A stretch of 64,000 nucleotides of DNA from Dastarcus helophoroides (lineage: Eukaryota > Arthropoda > Insecta > Coleoptera > Bothrideridae), in assembly GCA_028583605.1 (NCBI GenBank), contig CM053333.1, positions 25,709,302 through 25,773,301 of the forward strand, read 5' to 3'. The notes beneath the pieces are model-generated. The model ran no database searches, was not told the origin of the DNA, and saw only the letters and a program-made list of their open reading frames with translations. This document shows, in pieces, positions 1 to 10,300 of this stretch; positions within the stretch are counted from its first letter, which is position 1; every line of letters begins with the position of its first letter. The translations under genes were made by a program, and so were the position numbers.

Positions 1-2703
1 CTTTCTTCTCTGGATGCTTCCATCAGCATTATACTTGTTTCGTAGTATTGTTCTGCAGCCGATGACTTGTCTATTTCTTGGACGATCGACGATGTTCCAA
101 GTGTCATTTTTAACGAGACATTCTATTTCATCGACGATGGCGCTTTTCCAATCTTCTGAGTTTGGCCCATTGATTGCGTTTTTCCATGAGATTTCAGTCA
201 TATATGCGAAGTTCGTTTCGAAATTCTCAATTTCATCAGTCGAATTTTTAGAATAATGTTCGTCTGATTCAATTTCCGATGTTTCTTCTTGGCTTGCAGA
301 ATTGATCAGATTGTATTGTTTCCTCGGACGGCCGGGTTGACCTGTCTTCACTTTCTTTGGACGGCCAGGTCTTCTTTTGATAGCTTGTTGAGGTTTGGTA
401 TTGACCACCGGGAGTTCGTTGATGTCTTCTTCAATATCGTATTCCTTGGGTGTATGTTCGGCAGGCATTGGCTTTTCATCGGAGTTGATGAGAAGTTCAA
501 TGAACCTTGGTTGGGCTTCTTCAGGTCGTTGAACTCGATTCGAATCACCAGATTTTGCAATATTCTCCCCCTTAAACATACTATTAGTGAATTTTATGTC
601 ACGGGCAACAATAACCTTTTGAAGACTAGGTATCCAGATTCGATATCCCTTGGATTGTCCGTCGTATCCAACAAATGTGCCCTTCAGACCGCGCTTATCG
701 AACTTTCCCTTCTTTGGATTCTTGTCGAGCGTATAGATTTCTTCGCCAAATGTTCTGAAGTGCGTCACGTCTGGTCGCCTATTCTTCCACACTTCGAATG
801 GCGTTTTTCCGTTTAATACGTCCGTGATACAGCGATTCCTGGTGTAATTTGCAGTTGCAATTGCTTCTGCCCAAAATGACTGTGGTAGCCTCGATTGAGA
901 CAGCATGCAGCGTGCCATTTCGACCAGAGTGCGATTCTTTCGTTCCGCTACCCCGTTTTGTTGTGGCGTGTGCTTGATTGTCAGTCGGTGATGAATTCCT
1001 TGGCTTTTTAAATATGCATTGAATTCGTTGCTACAGAATTCGCCCCCATTGTCAGATTGAGCAGCTTTCACTTTCTTCCCTGTTTGGTTTTCTACGAGAG
1101 CTTTGTAGTCTTTAAACACTTGAAGAGCTTCATCCTTCGTTTTCAGAAATCGTACTTCACTCCAGCGTGAGAAATCATCGGTGAATGTCATAAGATATTT
1201 CGCTTTTCCCATGCTTTCCGTGCGAAATGGTCCGCACAAGTCAGTGTGAACGATATTCAGAAGTTCACTACTTCTCTCTCTGTGTTTTGGAAATGGTTGC
1301 GCTGTAAATTTGTTTTCCAGACAAATTTCGCATGGTGGCATTGATTTGTCGTTTCCCAAATCTAGACCTAATACAGCTTCTTTCCGTTGCATTTCTACCA
1401 AGTCGCTTCGATTTAAATGACCAAATTTCTGGTGCCATTCCATTAATTTTGATTTGGTACTCTCAGTCGTAATTGCGCAAGCATGTTCGGGATTAGTTTC
1501 TTCAATATAATATAGGTCGCCTTTTCTGTAGGCAACCAGCAATACTTCTCCATCGCAATTTGTTACCATAGCTTGCTTTTTGTCGAAGTTCACGATATTT
1601 CCGTTGTCGACGATTTTCGAAACTGAGATGAGATTCGTTCGTAAGTCAGGTACGTGCAACGTATTTTTCAGCTTGAAATTCTTGACATTATTGCCCACTG
1701 GAGCAGAAATTCTCACCGTGCCCTTCGCGGTAACTTCGGCTGACGCGTGGTTCGCTAATTTCAGTTTTCCACTATCTGAGTTTACAATTTCGAAAAACTT
1801 TTCTTTGTCATTACACAAATGTGAAGTACATCCGCTATCTAGACACCAGCGATTATTTCTTTCGCCATTGTAAGCAACTTCTTCCGCGGTAAATGCAGAA
1901 AATGACACATCTTCCGCGATGGTGGCTTTCTCACGTCGTTCTGGACGCCTTCCATTGTTGTTTACTGTGTTTTGGGTACATTCAGCTGCTTTGTGACCCA
2001 CCTTTCTACAACGATGACATTTAAATTTAAAATATCCGCTTGAGTTTGGTTCCTTTTTTGCTTGAACTTTTCGTTTGTGTGACGAGTTTCGTGCTAACAA
2101 TGCGTCTTGGTTGTCATTTTGAGAGCGTTGCTTCCTCGTTGCAGACTCATCTAAAATTTTCACCTTGAGGATTTCGGGATCTGGCAAGTTGTCACGTGAT
2201 TCAATAGCACATCTGAAGTTTTCGAAACTTTCGGGTAGACTGTGTAACATGATAATGGACTGTAATTCGCTGCAGACTTCGATTGATAGTTCAGAGAGTT
2301 TATTAATGACGTCGAGAAATTCTTCTAGGTGACGTTGTACATCGCCTTTTTCTTCTAACCTTTGCGTTATGAGACGCTTCCAAAGTGATGCTTTCCGGGC
2401 CGGACCTTTTGATTCAAATATGGCTTCCAATTTCAACCAAATTTCCCTAGCCGTAAGACAATTTTTGACTTGTTTTAATTCAGCGTCATTAATCGCTAAA
2501 TACAAATCTGCTTTGGCTTTATCGTCCTCTTCTTGCCATGCTTCTATCGCTGCAGGAGGTGCTGAAGGCTTTACTTTCTGTCCGTTGGCGTATGCCCATG
2601 TTTTATTCTTTGTCATTAGAGCTTGCATTCGTAATTTCCACGTATCATAATTGTCTCTCGATAGCACTGGAATACGCGAGATGCTTCCTGCTTGGAATTC
2701 CAT
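1..2703 (-). CDS. Copia Gag-Pol polyprotein, N-terminal 901 residues, open at the window edge
   Basis: The start at 2703 opens with MEFQAG and a typical Copia gag sequence (NYDTWKLRMQALM). A CCHC zinc knuckle (CHRCRKVGHKAAEC) lies near 2020-1980. The protease motif LDSGCTSHLCND lies near 1845-1815. The pre-integrase HHCC region is near 1440-1330. The integrase core shows HTDLCGPF, DFSRW and SDNGGEF, followed by TPQQNGVAERKNRT with the catalytic Glu. A linker rich in acidic and basic residues leads to the start of the RT domain (NDTWNIVDRP, VIGCRTILRNKYNADG) at the left edge. I checked every codon and saw no stop or frameshift. The family normally makes Gag and Pol from one frame, as here. RNase H and the RT catalytic YVDD-type motif lie beyond the window. 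Confidence 0.93.
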   Translation of the reverse strand, partial: MEFQAGSISRIPVLSRDNYDTWKLRMQALMTKNKTWAYANGQKVKPSAPPAAIEAWQEEDDKAKADLYLAINDAELKQVKNCLTAREIWLKLEAIFESKGPARKASLWKRLITQRLEEKGDVQRHLEEFLDVINKLSELSIEVCSELQSIIMLHSLPESFENFRCAIESRDNLPDPEILKVKILDESATRKQRSQNDNQDALLARNSSHKRKVQAKKEPNSSGYFKFKCHRCRKVGHKAAECTQNTVNNNGRRPERREKATIAEDVSFSAFTAEEVAYNGERNNRWCLDSGCTSHLCNDKEKFFEIVNSDSGKLKLANHASAEVTAKGTVRISAPVGNNVKNFKLKNTLHVPDLRTNLISVSKIVDNGNIVNFDKKQAMVTNCDGEVLLVAYRKGDLYYIEETNPEHACAITTESTKSKLMEWHQKFGHLNRSDLVEMQRKEAVLGLDLGNDKSMPPCEICLENKFTAQPFPKHRERSSELLNIVHTDLCGPFRTESMGKAKYLMTFTDDFSRWSEVRFLKTKDEALQVFKDYKALVENQTGKKVKAAQSDNGGEFCSNEFNAYLKSQGIHHRLTIKHTPQQNGVAERKNRTLVEMARCMLSQSRLPQSFWAEAIATANYTRNRCITDVLNGKTPFEVWKNRRPDVTHFRTFGEEIYTLDKNPKKGKFDKRGLKGTFVGYDGQSKGYRIWIPSLQKVIVARDIKFTNSMFKGENIAKSGDSNRVQRPEEAQPRFIELLINSDEKPMPAEHTPKEYDIEEDINELPVVNTKPQQAIKRRPGRPKKVKTGQPGRPRKQYNLINSASQEETSEIESDEHYSKNSTDEIENFETNFAYMTEISWKNAINGPNSEDWKSAIVDEIECLVKNDTWNIVDRPRNRQVIGCRTILRNKYNADGSIQRRK

Positions 2704-2799
2704 GATTCACACTTGACAAGTGCGTTACGTCACTGTCAGCTTTTTCTCAAAATGTTATTAATTTGCCACTTCCCACTTAAATTAACACTTAGCGTTATT

Positions 2800-2813
2800 C
2801 TGGGCCCATAACC
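2800..2813 (-). other. Primer binding site, half-tRNA-iMet type
   Basis: The plus strand here reads CTGGGCCCATAACC, which is the anticodon stem-loop of initiator tRNA-Met with its CAT anticodon. The minus strand therefore pairs with an internal cut end of that tRNA, as known for Drosophila copia. The site sits immediately after the LTR end. Confidence 0.88.
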
Positions 2814-2987
2814 TGTTTGAATGATGGTCCTTATTTAAGTTATATGGCAATACAGATTAACAAAGAACAAATATATTCACGTTTTTATACATAACATAAA
2901 ACTCTCTAAAAAACGGTTGCTAACACAACTAACTATTATTTGTTTCATTTAACAAGGTGGAGGTATTTTGATTGTCTCGCTCTAACA
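2814..2987 (-). repeat. 5' LTR of the Copia element (about 174 bp)
   Basis: On the minus strand it begins TGTTAGAGCG and ends CATTCAAACA, giving TGTT...AACA termini, and it directly abuts the primer binding site. A TATAAAAA box lies at about 2890-2882 (minus strand). The length is short but within the Copia range. The right boundary (2987) is inferred from the TG/CA ends because the 3' LTR is not available for comparison. Confidence 0.78.
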
Positions 2988-4248
2988 AAAGGAAATCCAA
3001 ATAAATACAGGAAGCCAGAATTTTAAAAAAGTGGCTCTGTTTCTAAAAAAGTTAAAATTTTGAAAAAAGTCGAAATTTTCAAATTTAAAATTTCTAGAAA
3101 AGGTTGAAATCTTGAAAAAGATGGTTATTTTAAAATGTCCTTTAATTTCGAAATGTCGACTCTTTTTTATATAAATTTCGATTTTGTTGTATTTCAACTT
3201 GTATCTCAAAATTTTAATTTTTTCTCGTAATTGCGAATTTAAACGTGAAATTTCGAAAGTAATGGCAACATTTTGAAAAAGAGGCAAAATGTATGCTTAA
3301 ATTAACAATCAAAATTGTAGGAATATAAACAAAAGCTGAATAGGGCAATTTCCGAAAAAAATCAAGGTAAATATAAAAACCGTATTTTGATTTAAATCCG
3401 GAGACATTAAAGAAGAAAAGATAAGAAGCTTTCCAGAAGTTGAAATTTTGAATTAAAGGTCGAAATTAAATTGAAAATGTTTACTTTTTTTTCTAATTTA
3501 GTTTTTAAACTCAAAATTAACATTTTTTCTATAATCCAAACGTAAGGTTTCATTTTTTTAGTGTGGTCTGAAATTTCGATTGCAAAAATTTTTACGAACA
3601 TGGTATTTAAAATGAATTATGGATTCTGAATCATTAAGAATTTCGATTTTTTTTTTCTAAAATTGTCGTCTTTGTTTTTCAAATTATTTTTTATTCCCTT
3701 GAAAATTTCAATTATTATCTAAGCGAAATTTGGAGAACTTTTTTTGAAATTGTGGTTTCCTTTAAAATATACAATTTTTTTTCAAAATTCCGGCTTGGCA
3801 TTTGCAGATTTTACCAATTTTTTCAGATCGTTCGATTACAAATTGCGGATTTTAGCTTTTTCGAGAAAACTTAAATTCATTTTTGCAATTAGAAAATTTA
3901 CTTTTTTTTCTCGTAATTTCGAGATTGAATTGAATTTTTCTTATAAATTTGTGGCTTTTGCGAAATTTAGCCTTAATTTTCGTAATCCCAATTTTTATTT
4001 TATGCTAACATTTAAATTATCAATTTGTTTTATAAAAACTTCTAATGCATGCAAAAAAGTCAGTGCATTTTACATCTAAATTGTCAATCATCGATGTTTT
4101 TTCAAGTATCAGTGGCACGTGTTAACGTTATCGGAAAAGCCTCAAAACGTATTTCTGGGTTAATGAATGGAAATCAAAATTTTCCAAAAATAAGAGCACT
4201 GATGTCATTCAACACTTATTTTCCACATCAGTTGAGGGAGTCAACGTA
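2988..4248. repeat. Degenerate AT-rich quasi-periodic sequence, Utx upstream intron
   Basis: The stretch is built from degenerate words such as GAAATTTT and GTCGAAATTTT. A-runs dominate the plus strand at about 2990-3560 and T-runs after about 3640. I see no gene or clear unit boundary. Short ORFs here are by-products of the repeat. About 4100-4248 is less repetitive and may be an old transposon edge. Confidence 0.6.
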
Positions 4249-4341
4249 GTGCCTGCACCCCGGCGCCTGATGGTTAGGGCCACCGCTGCCCCTACTCTAA
4301 CTCGGACTGCGCCCAAACTTACTAGCGTATATTTTTTACAG
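4249..4341. other. GC-rich patch immediately upstream of the first visible Utx exon
   Basis: About 70 bases (GCGCCTGATGGTTAGGGCC and following) are far richer in GC than the surrounding intron. They end at the polypyrimidine tract and AG of the exon at 4342. They could be read in frame with the exon, but nothing in them resembles Utx and the acceptor fits better. They are probably the end of an old transposon. Confidence 0.4.
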
Positions 4342-7300
4342 CAAGTGTTGAATCAATTACAACTGCAGTACCGATTGATGCAACAATATCAGCAGCAGGT
4401 CAGGAATCAACGACAGACCACGCCAACGACGTTAGCGAGTCCCGTTAACAATGCGTCTCAATTTAATGGCAATCAGGGCTTTTCGAGACAGTCACCGCAA
4501 AATAACGGTTCCCCACTTAATACTGCCAAAAGTTTTTCACCCAACACTGCCTCAAACAAGCTGCTGCAACCAGCGACAACCGTAGTACCTTCGTGCGTGC
4601 GGGATATGTCGATGCCCATATCTGGCCAGTCTTCGGCGGATTTGGACGTCAGCGAAGAAGAGTTGAAGGATTTGCTGTCGCAGAAGGATTTGGCCACCAC
4701 GTTAGCGGAAAATCTTCTGAAGCATTTTGGTTCCGAAGACATGGATTTGAAGGATCAGAACATTAATGGTACTTAGCCTGGTCTTTTTATTTTAATGTTT
4801 TATCGTAAATATAAATTGCGTTGTCTTTATTTCTAAAGCACCTTTAGACCAGATGGATTCTTCTATCTCCTTATGGATCTTCCATCTAGACGCCTAGGAT
4901 ACCAATATGTAACTAATAAAAATTATGCCATCCATTCCCGTTAATAAAAAATGTACTATTTTAACCACCTGGTAATGTATTGGAGTAACTAATTAAATAC
5001 TGTTACCTCTTAGGTTTAAATATTATTAAATGGGTGGCATAATTGCAAGTGTTAGGCGTGAAATTGATTTCGTTTCTATTTCTAAATCAACAGAAAACAG
5101 CACGCTGTCGTCCGGTCCGTTTTCACCGTCTAATATAGATCCTATGATAGACGTGAAACAGGAAATGGGCGGCGAGTCGAAACAGCACATGGAGCCTCCA
5201 CCTCGTCAGGAAAGCATCCTCACTATCAAATCTGAGCCACCATGGGATCTGGATTCCATGCACTCCATTGAGAAGAGGACGGATGTCGAGTACTCCATTG
5301 ATATGGAGGCCAAAACCATTTTGAAGCTTTGCAAGTAAGTTTAATATCTTAGCAATAATCTATCTGTCTTGGTTACTGTATTATTTTACTGAGCTAGGCT
5401 GCTAGTTAGATAGGATACCTCCGAAAGGTACTGATTTACAAAGCCATTGGACGAATATAAATTAGTTTTTTTTAAAGGTCTCCTTTTTCTAAAATTGAAA
5501 TACAGAATTTGTCTCCTGAAACCAAGAAAGATATCTTTCTTGGTTTCAGGGGACAAATCTGTATTTCAATTTTTGAAGATACCCAAGGAGCAGTCCGTTC
5601 CATCAAACTCCTTTTTCTAGAAATTATTTCTCAAATTCTTTCTAAAAGTCTTGTTTCGAAATTTCGGCTTTAAACCAGAAGTTTGGTGTAATTCATTTCG
5701 CCTTTTCGACTTTTTTCTTGCTATTTTGAGTCGTTTTTGTGTCGACTTTTCTCTCAAAATTTCGAGTCTTTCCGAAATTTCACCTTTAAACTCGAAATGT
5801 ACGCTTTGAGCTTATTTTCACTTATTTCTCAAAATTTCGACTTTCACACGATTTCGCCAGCGAGCATTTTTCTGGTTTGATTTACTGGATTTTCTTTGAA
5901 AAAGTCGATATTTTTGAAAATTTCGACTTTTTCAAAGTTAGGATTTTTTTGAGAATTGCGAATTTTTCACGTATTTTGCCATTTTTCTAAAAACTTCCTT
6001 TTTTGAATTGTTCGATTTTTTTTGAAAAATCAATGTTTTCCATAATTTTCAGCTTTTTCAAAATTTCCACTTTTTTCAAAATTTTGTTTTTTGATGAATT
6101 TCTACTTTTCACGTAATTTGCAATTTTTCTAAAATCTTTTTCTTTTTGAATATCTAGCTTTTTTTTGAAAAATTCGACTTTTTTCAAAATTAGAGTTTTT
6201 TTGAGAATTGCGACTTTCACATAATTTCCCATTTTTCTGAAAACTTCTTTTTTTGAATATTTCAATTTTTTTAAATCAATATTTTCCATAATTTTCGCCT
6301 TTTTCAAAATTTCCACTTTTTTCAAAATTAGTTTTTTTGATGAATTTCCACTTTTCACGTAATTTGCAATTTTTCTGAAATCTTTTTCTTTTTGAATATC
6401 TAGCTTTTTTTGAAAATTTCGACTTTTTTCAAAATTAGAGTTTTTTTGAGAATTGCGACTCACATAATTTGCCATTTTTCTGAAAACTTCTTTTTTTGAA
6501 TATTTCAATTTTTTTAAATCAATATTTTCCATAATTTTCGCCTTTTTCAAAATTTCCACTTTTTTCAAAATTAGTTTTTTTGATGAATTTCCACTTTTCA
6601 CGTAATTTGCAATTTTTCTGAAATCTTTTTCTTTTTGAATATCTAGCTTTTTTTGAAAATTTCGACTTTTTTCAAAATTAGAGTTTTTTTGAGAATTGCG
6701 ACTCACATAATTTGCCATTTTTCTGAAAACTTCTTTTTTTTGAATATTTCAAATTTTTTTTAAATCAATATTTTCCATAATTTTCGCCTTTTTTAAAATT
6801 TCCACTTTTTTCAAAATTAGTTTTTTTGATGAATTTCCGCTTTTCACGTAATTTGCAGTTTTTCTTAAATCTTTTTTTTTAATATCTAGCTTTTTTTTTG
6901 AACATTTCGACTGGTTGAAAATCACTCTGATTAAAGATTTTTTTTAATTCCTATTTTTTTTAGCAAAAGAGTGGAAATTATGGGAAAAGTAGAAATTTAT
7001 CAAAATTTCAACAAAAAATCGATATTTTCAATAAAAAAAACTGAATAGTCAAAAATTTTTAAAAACGTCGAAATTTTCTAAATACGATTTTTTTAAACAT
7101 TGGAAATTTTCTAAATAAAAATTTGAAATTTTTTGAAGAAGTCTGAATTCCTATTTTTTTCAAAATTTCGATTCATCACAAATTTCAACTGTTTCTATTA
7201 GTTTCATTTTTTTGAAAAATTCAACCTTTTTTCGACTTTTTTCGAAATTTTGACTCTTCCTAACAAAAAATCGATATTTTTTAAAATTTCGACTTTTCAA

Positions 7301-10300
7301 AATCTGTTTTTTTTTTCTTAAGAATTTCGACTTTTACACATAAAAACTAAAAACTTTCGTTTTTTTTTTAATTGCGTCCTTGAATATCTTGACTTTTTTG
7401 TGGACAATTGAGCCCTTGAATATTCCGACTTTTTTTTTAATTTCAATATTCTGAAAATTTTTTCTGGCTGAAAATCTCCAAGCTGTTGAAAATTTTGTCT
7501 GGCTGAAAATCTACAAGCTGTTGAAAATTTCGACTTTTTTTAAAAATTCCTAAATTTTTTTAGAAAGTTTCGAGTATTTTTGAAAAATTCGTCTTTGGAA
7601 AATTTCGACATGTTTAAAAATTTCTATTTTTTTTATGGAAATTGGAACTTTGACAAAAACGTTTTCCATAATTTTCGCTTTTTTCAGAATTTCTACTTTT
7701 CTTAAAAATTTAGGTTTTTTTGTTAAGTTTCGACTTTTCATGTAACTTATAATTTTCTAAAAACCTTCGTTCTTTCTGAATTTTCGATTTCTTTTTTTTA
7801 AATTGTACCCTTGATACTATAATTTTCTTTAAATGTCAAAACTTTTTTGAAAATTTTGATTGGGTGAAAATCTCTGATTAAAATTAAAATTTTGACTTTT
7901 AAAAATTCCTAATATTTTGATAGAAAAAAAACGGAAATTATGAAAAAAGAATTTCCACCTTTTTCAAAATTTAGTTTTTTTGATGAGTTTCGACTTTTCA
8001 CATAATTTGCAATTGTTCTAAAATCTTTGTTTTTTTCATTATGTAGATGTTTTTTTGAAAGATCGCCTTTTTCTAGAAATTTTTTTTCAAATTCTTTCTG
8101 GAAGTCTTGTCTTTTGAAAATTTCGTCTGGCTGAAAATCCCCAAGCTGTTAAAAATTTCGTCTGGCTGAAAATCTCCATACTGTTGAAAATTTCGTCTGG
8201 CTGAAAATTTCGTCTGGCTGAAAATTTCCAAGCTGTTGAAAATTTCAACTTTTTTTTAAATTTCCTAAATTTTTTAGAAAGTTTGGAGTATTTTTCAAAA
8301 ATTCGTCTTTGGAAAGTTTTGACGTGTTTAAAAATTTCTATTTTTTTTTATTGAAATTGAATCTTTGACAAATACTTTTTCCATAATTTTCGCTTTTTTC
8401 AGAATTCTACTTTTTTCAAAAATTTAGTTTTTTTTTGTAAGAGTTTCGATTTTTCACGTAATTTGAAATTTTCTAAAAACTTTCGGTCTTTCTGAATATT
8501 TCGATTTTTTTTTTTTAATATGGTGCCCTTGAAGACTACAATTTTTTTGAAAATGTCAAAACTTTTTTGAAAATTTTAATTGGGTGAAAATCTCCACTGT
8601 GATTAAAATTTCGAGTTTTTAAAAATTCCTAATTTTTTTGTAGAAAAAAAAGCGGAAATTATGGAAAAAGAATTTCCACCTTTTTGCAAAATTTAGTTTA
8701 TTTGACGAGTTTCGACTTTTCCCGCCATTTGCAATTGTTCTAAAATCTTTGTTTTTGCAATTATTTAGATTTTTTTTTTTGAAAATTTCTACTGATTGAA
8801 ACTCACTCTTAACGATTTTTTTTTAATTCCCAATTTTTTTTTAGCAAAAAAGCGCAAATTATGGGAAAAGTAGAAATTTGTCAAAGTTTCAAAAAAGATC
8901 GAACTTTTCAATAAAAAAATTAAATATTCAAAAATTTTCAAACACGGCTAAGGAAGAATTTTTTTGAAACATTGGAAATTTTCTAAATTTGAAGTTTTTT
9001 AAAGTCAGAATTTCCAGTGTTTTCAAAATTTCTACTCATCACAAATTTCACCTTTTTCTATAAATTTCTTAACTTTTTTGAAAAATTCAAGTTTTTTCGA
9101 CTTTTCTCGAAATTTGGCTTTTTTGTAACAAAAAATTGATATTATTTTAAAATTTCGACTTCTTTTAAAATCTGTTTGTTTTTTTCTTGAGAATTTCGAC
9201 TTTTTCACGTAATTTGTAATTTTCCTAGAAACTTCGTTCTTTCCGAATATTTCGACTTTTTCAGTAAATGTTGACTTCTTCTGAAAATTCTTTCGATTTT
9301 TTTCTGAAGAATTCGACGTTTTTGAAAATGTCAACTTTATTGAAAATTTCGACTCTTGGAATTTTTGCATTGAAACTTTTTTTTTAAATGCTTTTTCAAA
9401 TTTTACACTTTTTTCAAATTACAAAAACTTTGAGTTCTTAATTTTTTTCAAATAGTTGACTATTTAATAAAATTTTAACATTTCAAAATTTCCATTTTGT
9501 TTAAATTTCTAACTTCATCAAATTTTTGAATTTATTCAACATGTTTACTTCAAAATTTCGAGTTTTTCTCAAAATTATGACTTTTGTAAATTTCGAGATT
9601 TTCTCAAAATTATGACTTTTGTAAATTTCGGCTATTTAAAAAACATTGAACGAATTTTCCCTTCTTTTAAGTTCTCATTTTTCTCAAATTTACGAATTTT
9701 TCCCAAAAAATAGTTTTTAATCATTTTTTTGAAAATTTTAACTTTGCCTTTTTCTCAAAATTTTGGATTATTTTAAAGGTTTCAATTTGTTATCTAAATG
9801 ACGACTTTCTTTAAATTATTACTTTACTTTTTCGAAATTTGGACTTTTTGTAAATTTTGATTGAAGAATTATTTTCCTTTTTTTGTCTTTCGACTTTTTT
9901 GAAAATATTGTTTTTTTTTTAGAGAATTTCGGAATCTTTTAGACTTCCATCTTCAGATTTTGACTAAAAATTTTAACTTTCTTTTAAATTTCGTCATTTA
10001 TTATTTCCATTTTTTTTTTTTTCAAAATGTTCACGTTTTGCAAAATTTTGCCTTTTTTTTTGAAAATTTTGGATTATTTTAAAGGTTTCAGTTTTTTATC
10101 TGAATATTTATTTTCTACCAAATATTAATTCATTTTGAAAATTTCATATTTTTATCGAAATTTTGACTGAAAATTTTTCACTTTTTTTTGCTTTCGACTT
10201 TTTTTAAAATACTGATATTTTTGTTAAGTTCGGAATCTTTCTTAATTTTTTCAAATTTTGACTGAATATTTGGACTCTAAAATGTTGACATTTAAAATTT

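Larger units (their letters stand above)
1..2987 (-). mobile_element. Ty1/Copia LTR retrotransposon, 5' part (runs off left edge)
   Basis: Read on the minus strand, the order is a short LTR (2987-2814), a half-tRNA-iMet primer binding site (2813-2800), a leader, and one long gag-pol frame from 2703 to the window edge. The internal order gag, zinc knuckle, protease, integrase, start of reverse transcriptase is the Copia order, with integrase before RT. I found no stop codon in 901 codons, so this is a young and possibly active copy. It lies antisense to Utx, probably inside an upstream Utx intron. The 3' LTR lies outside the window, so LTR divergence and target duplication cannot be judged; the five bases outside the LTR are AAAGG. 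Confidence 0.93.

Noticed and set aside
289..816. 175-aa plus-strand ORF in the Copia element
   Set aside because: It is the antisense shadow of the integrase-RT linker; the minus-strand frame is continuous and carries all motifs.
4249..4341. Coding extension of the first visible Utx exon
   Set aside because: It is open in frame, but a good polypyrimidine tract and AG end at 4341 and the extension has no Utx-like sequence.
5987..6718. 243-aa minus-strand ORF rich in Lys, Asn and Phe
   Set aside because: It is the 243-bp tandem array read through in a frame whose unit length is a multiple of three. It has an 81-residue internal repeat and no protein features.
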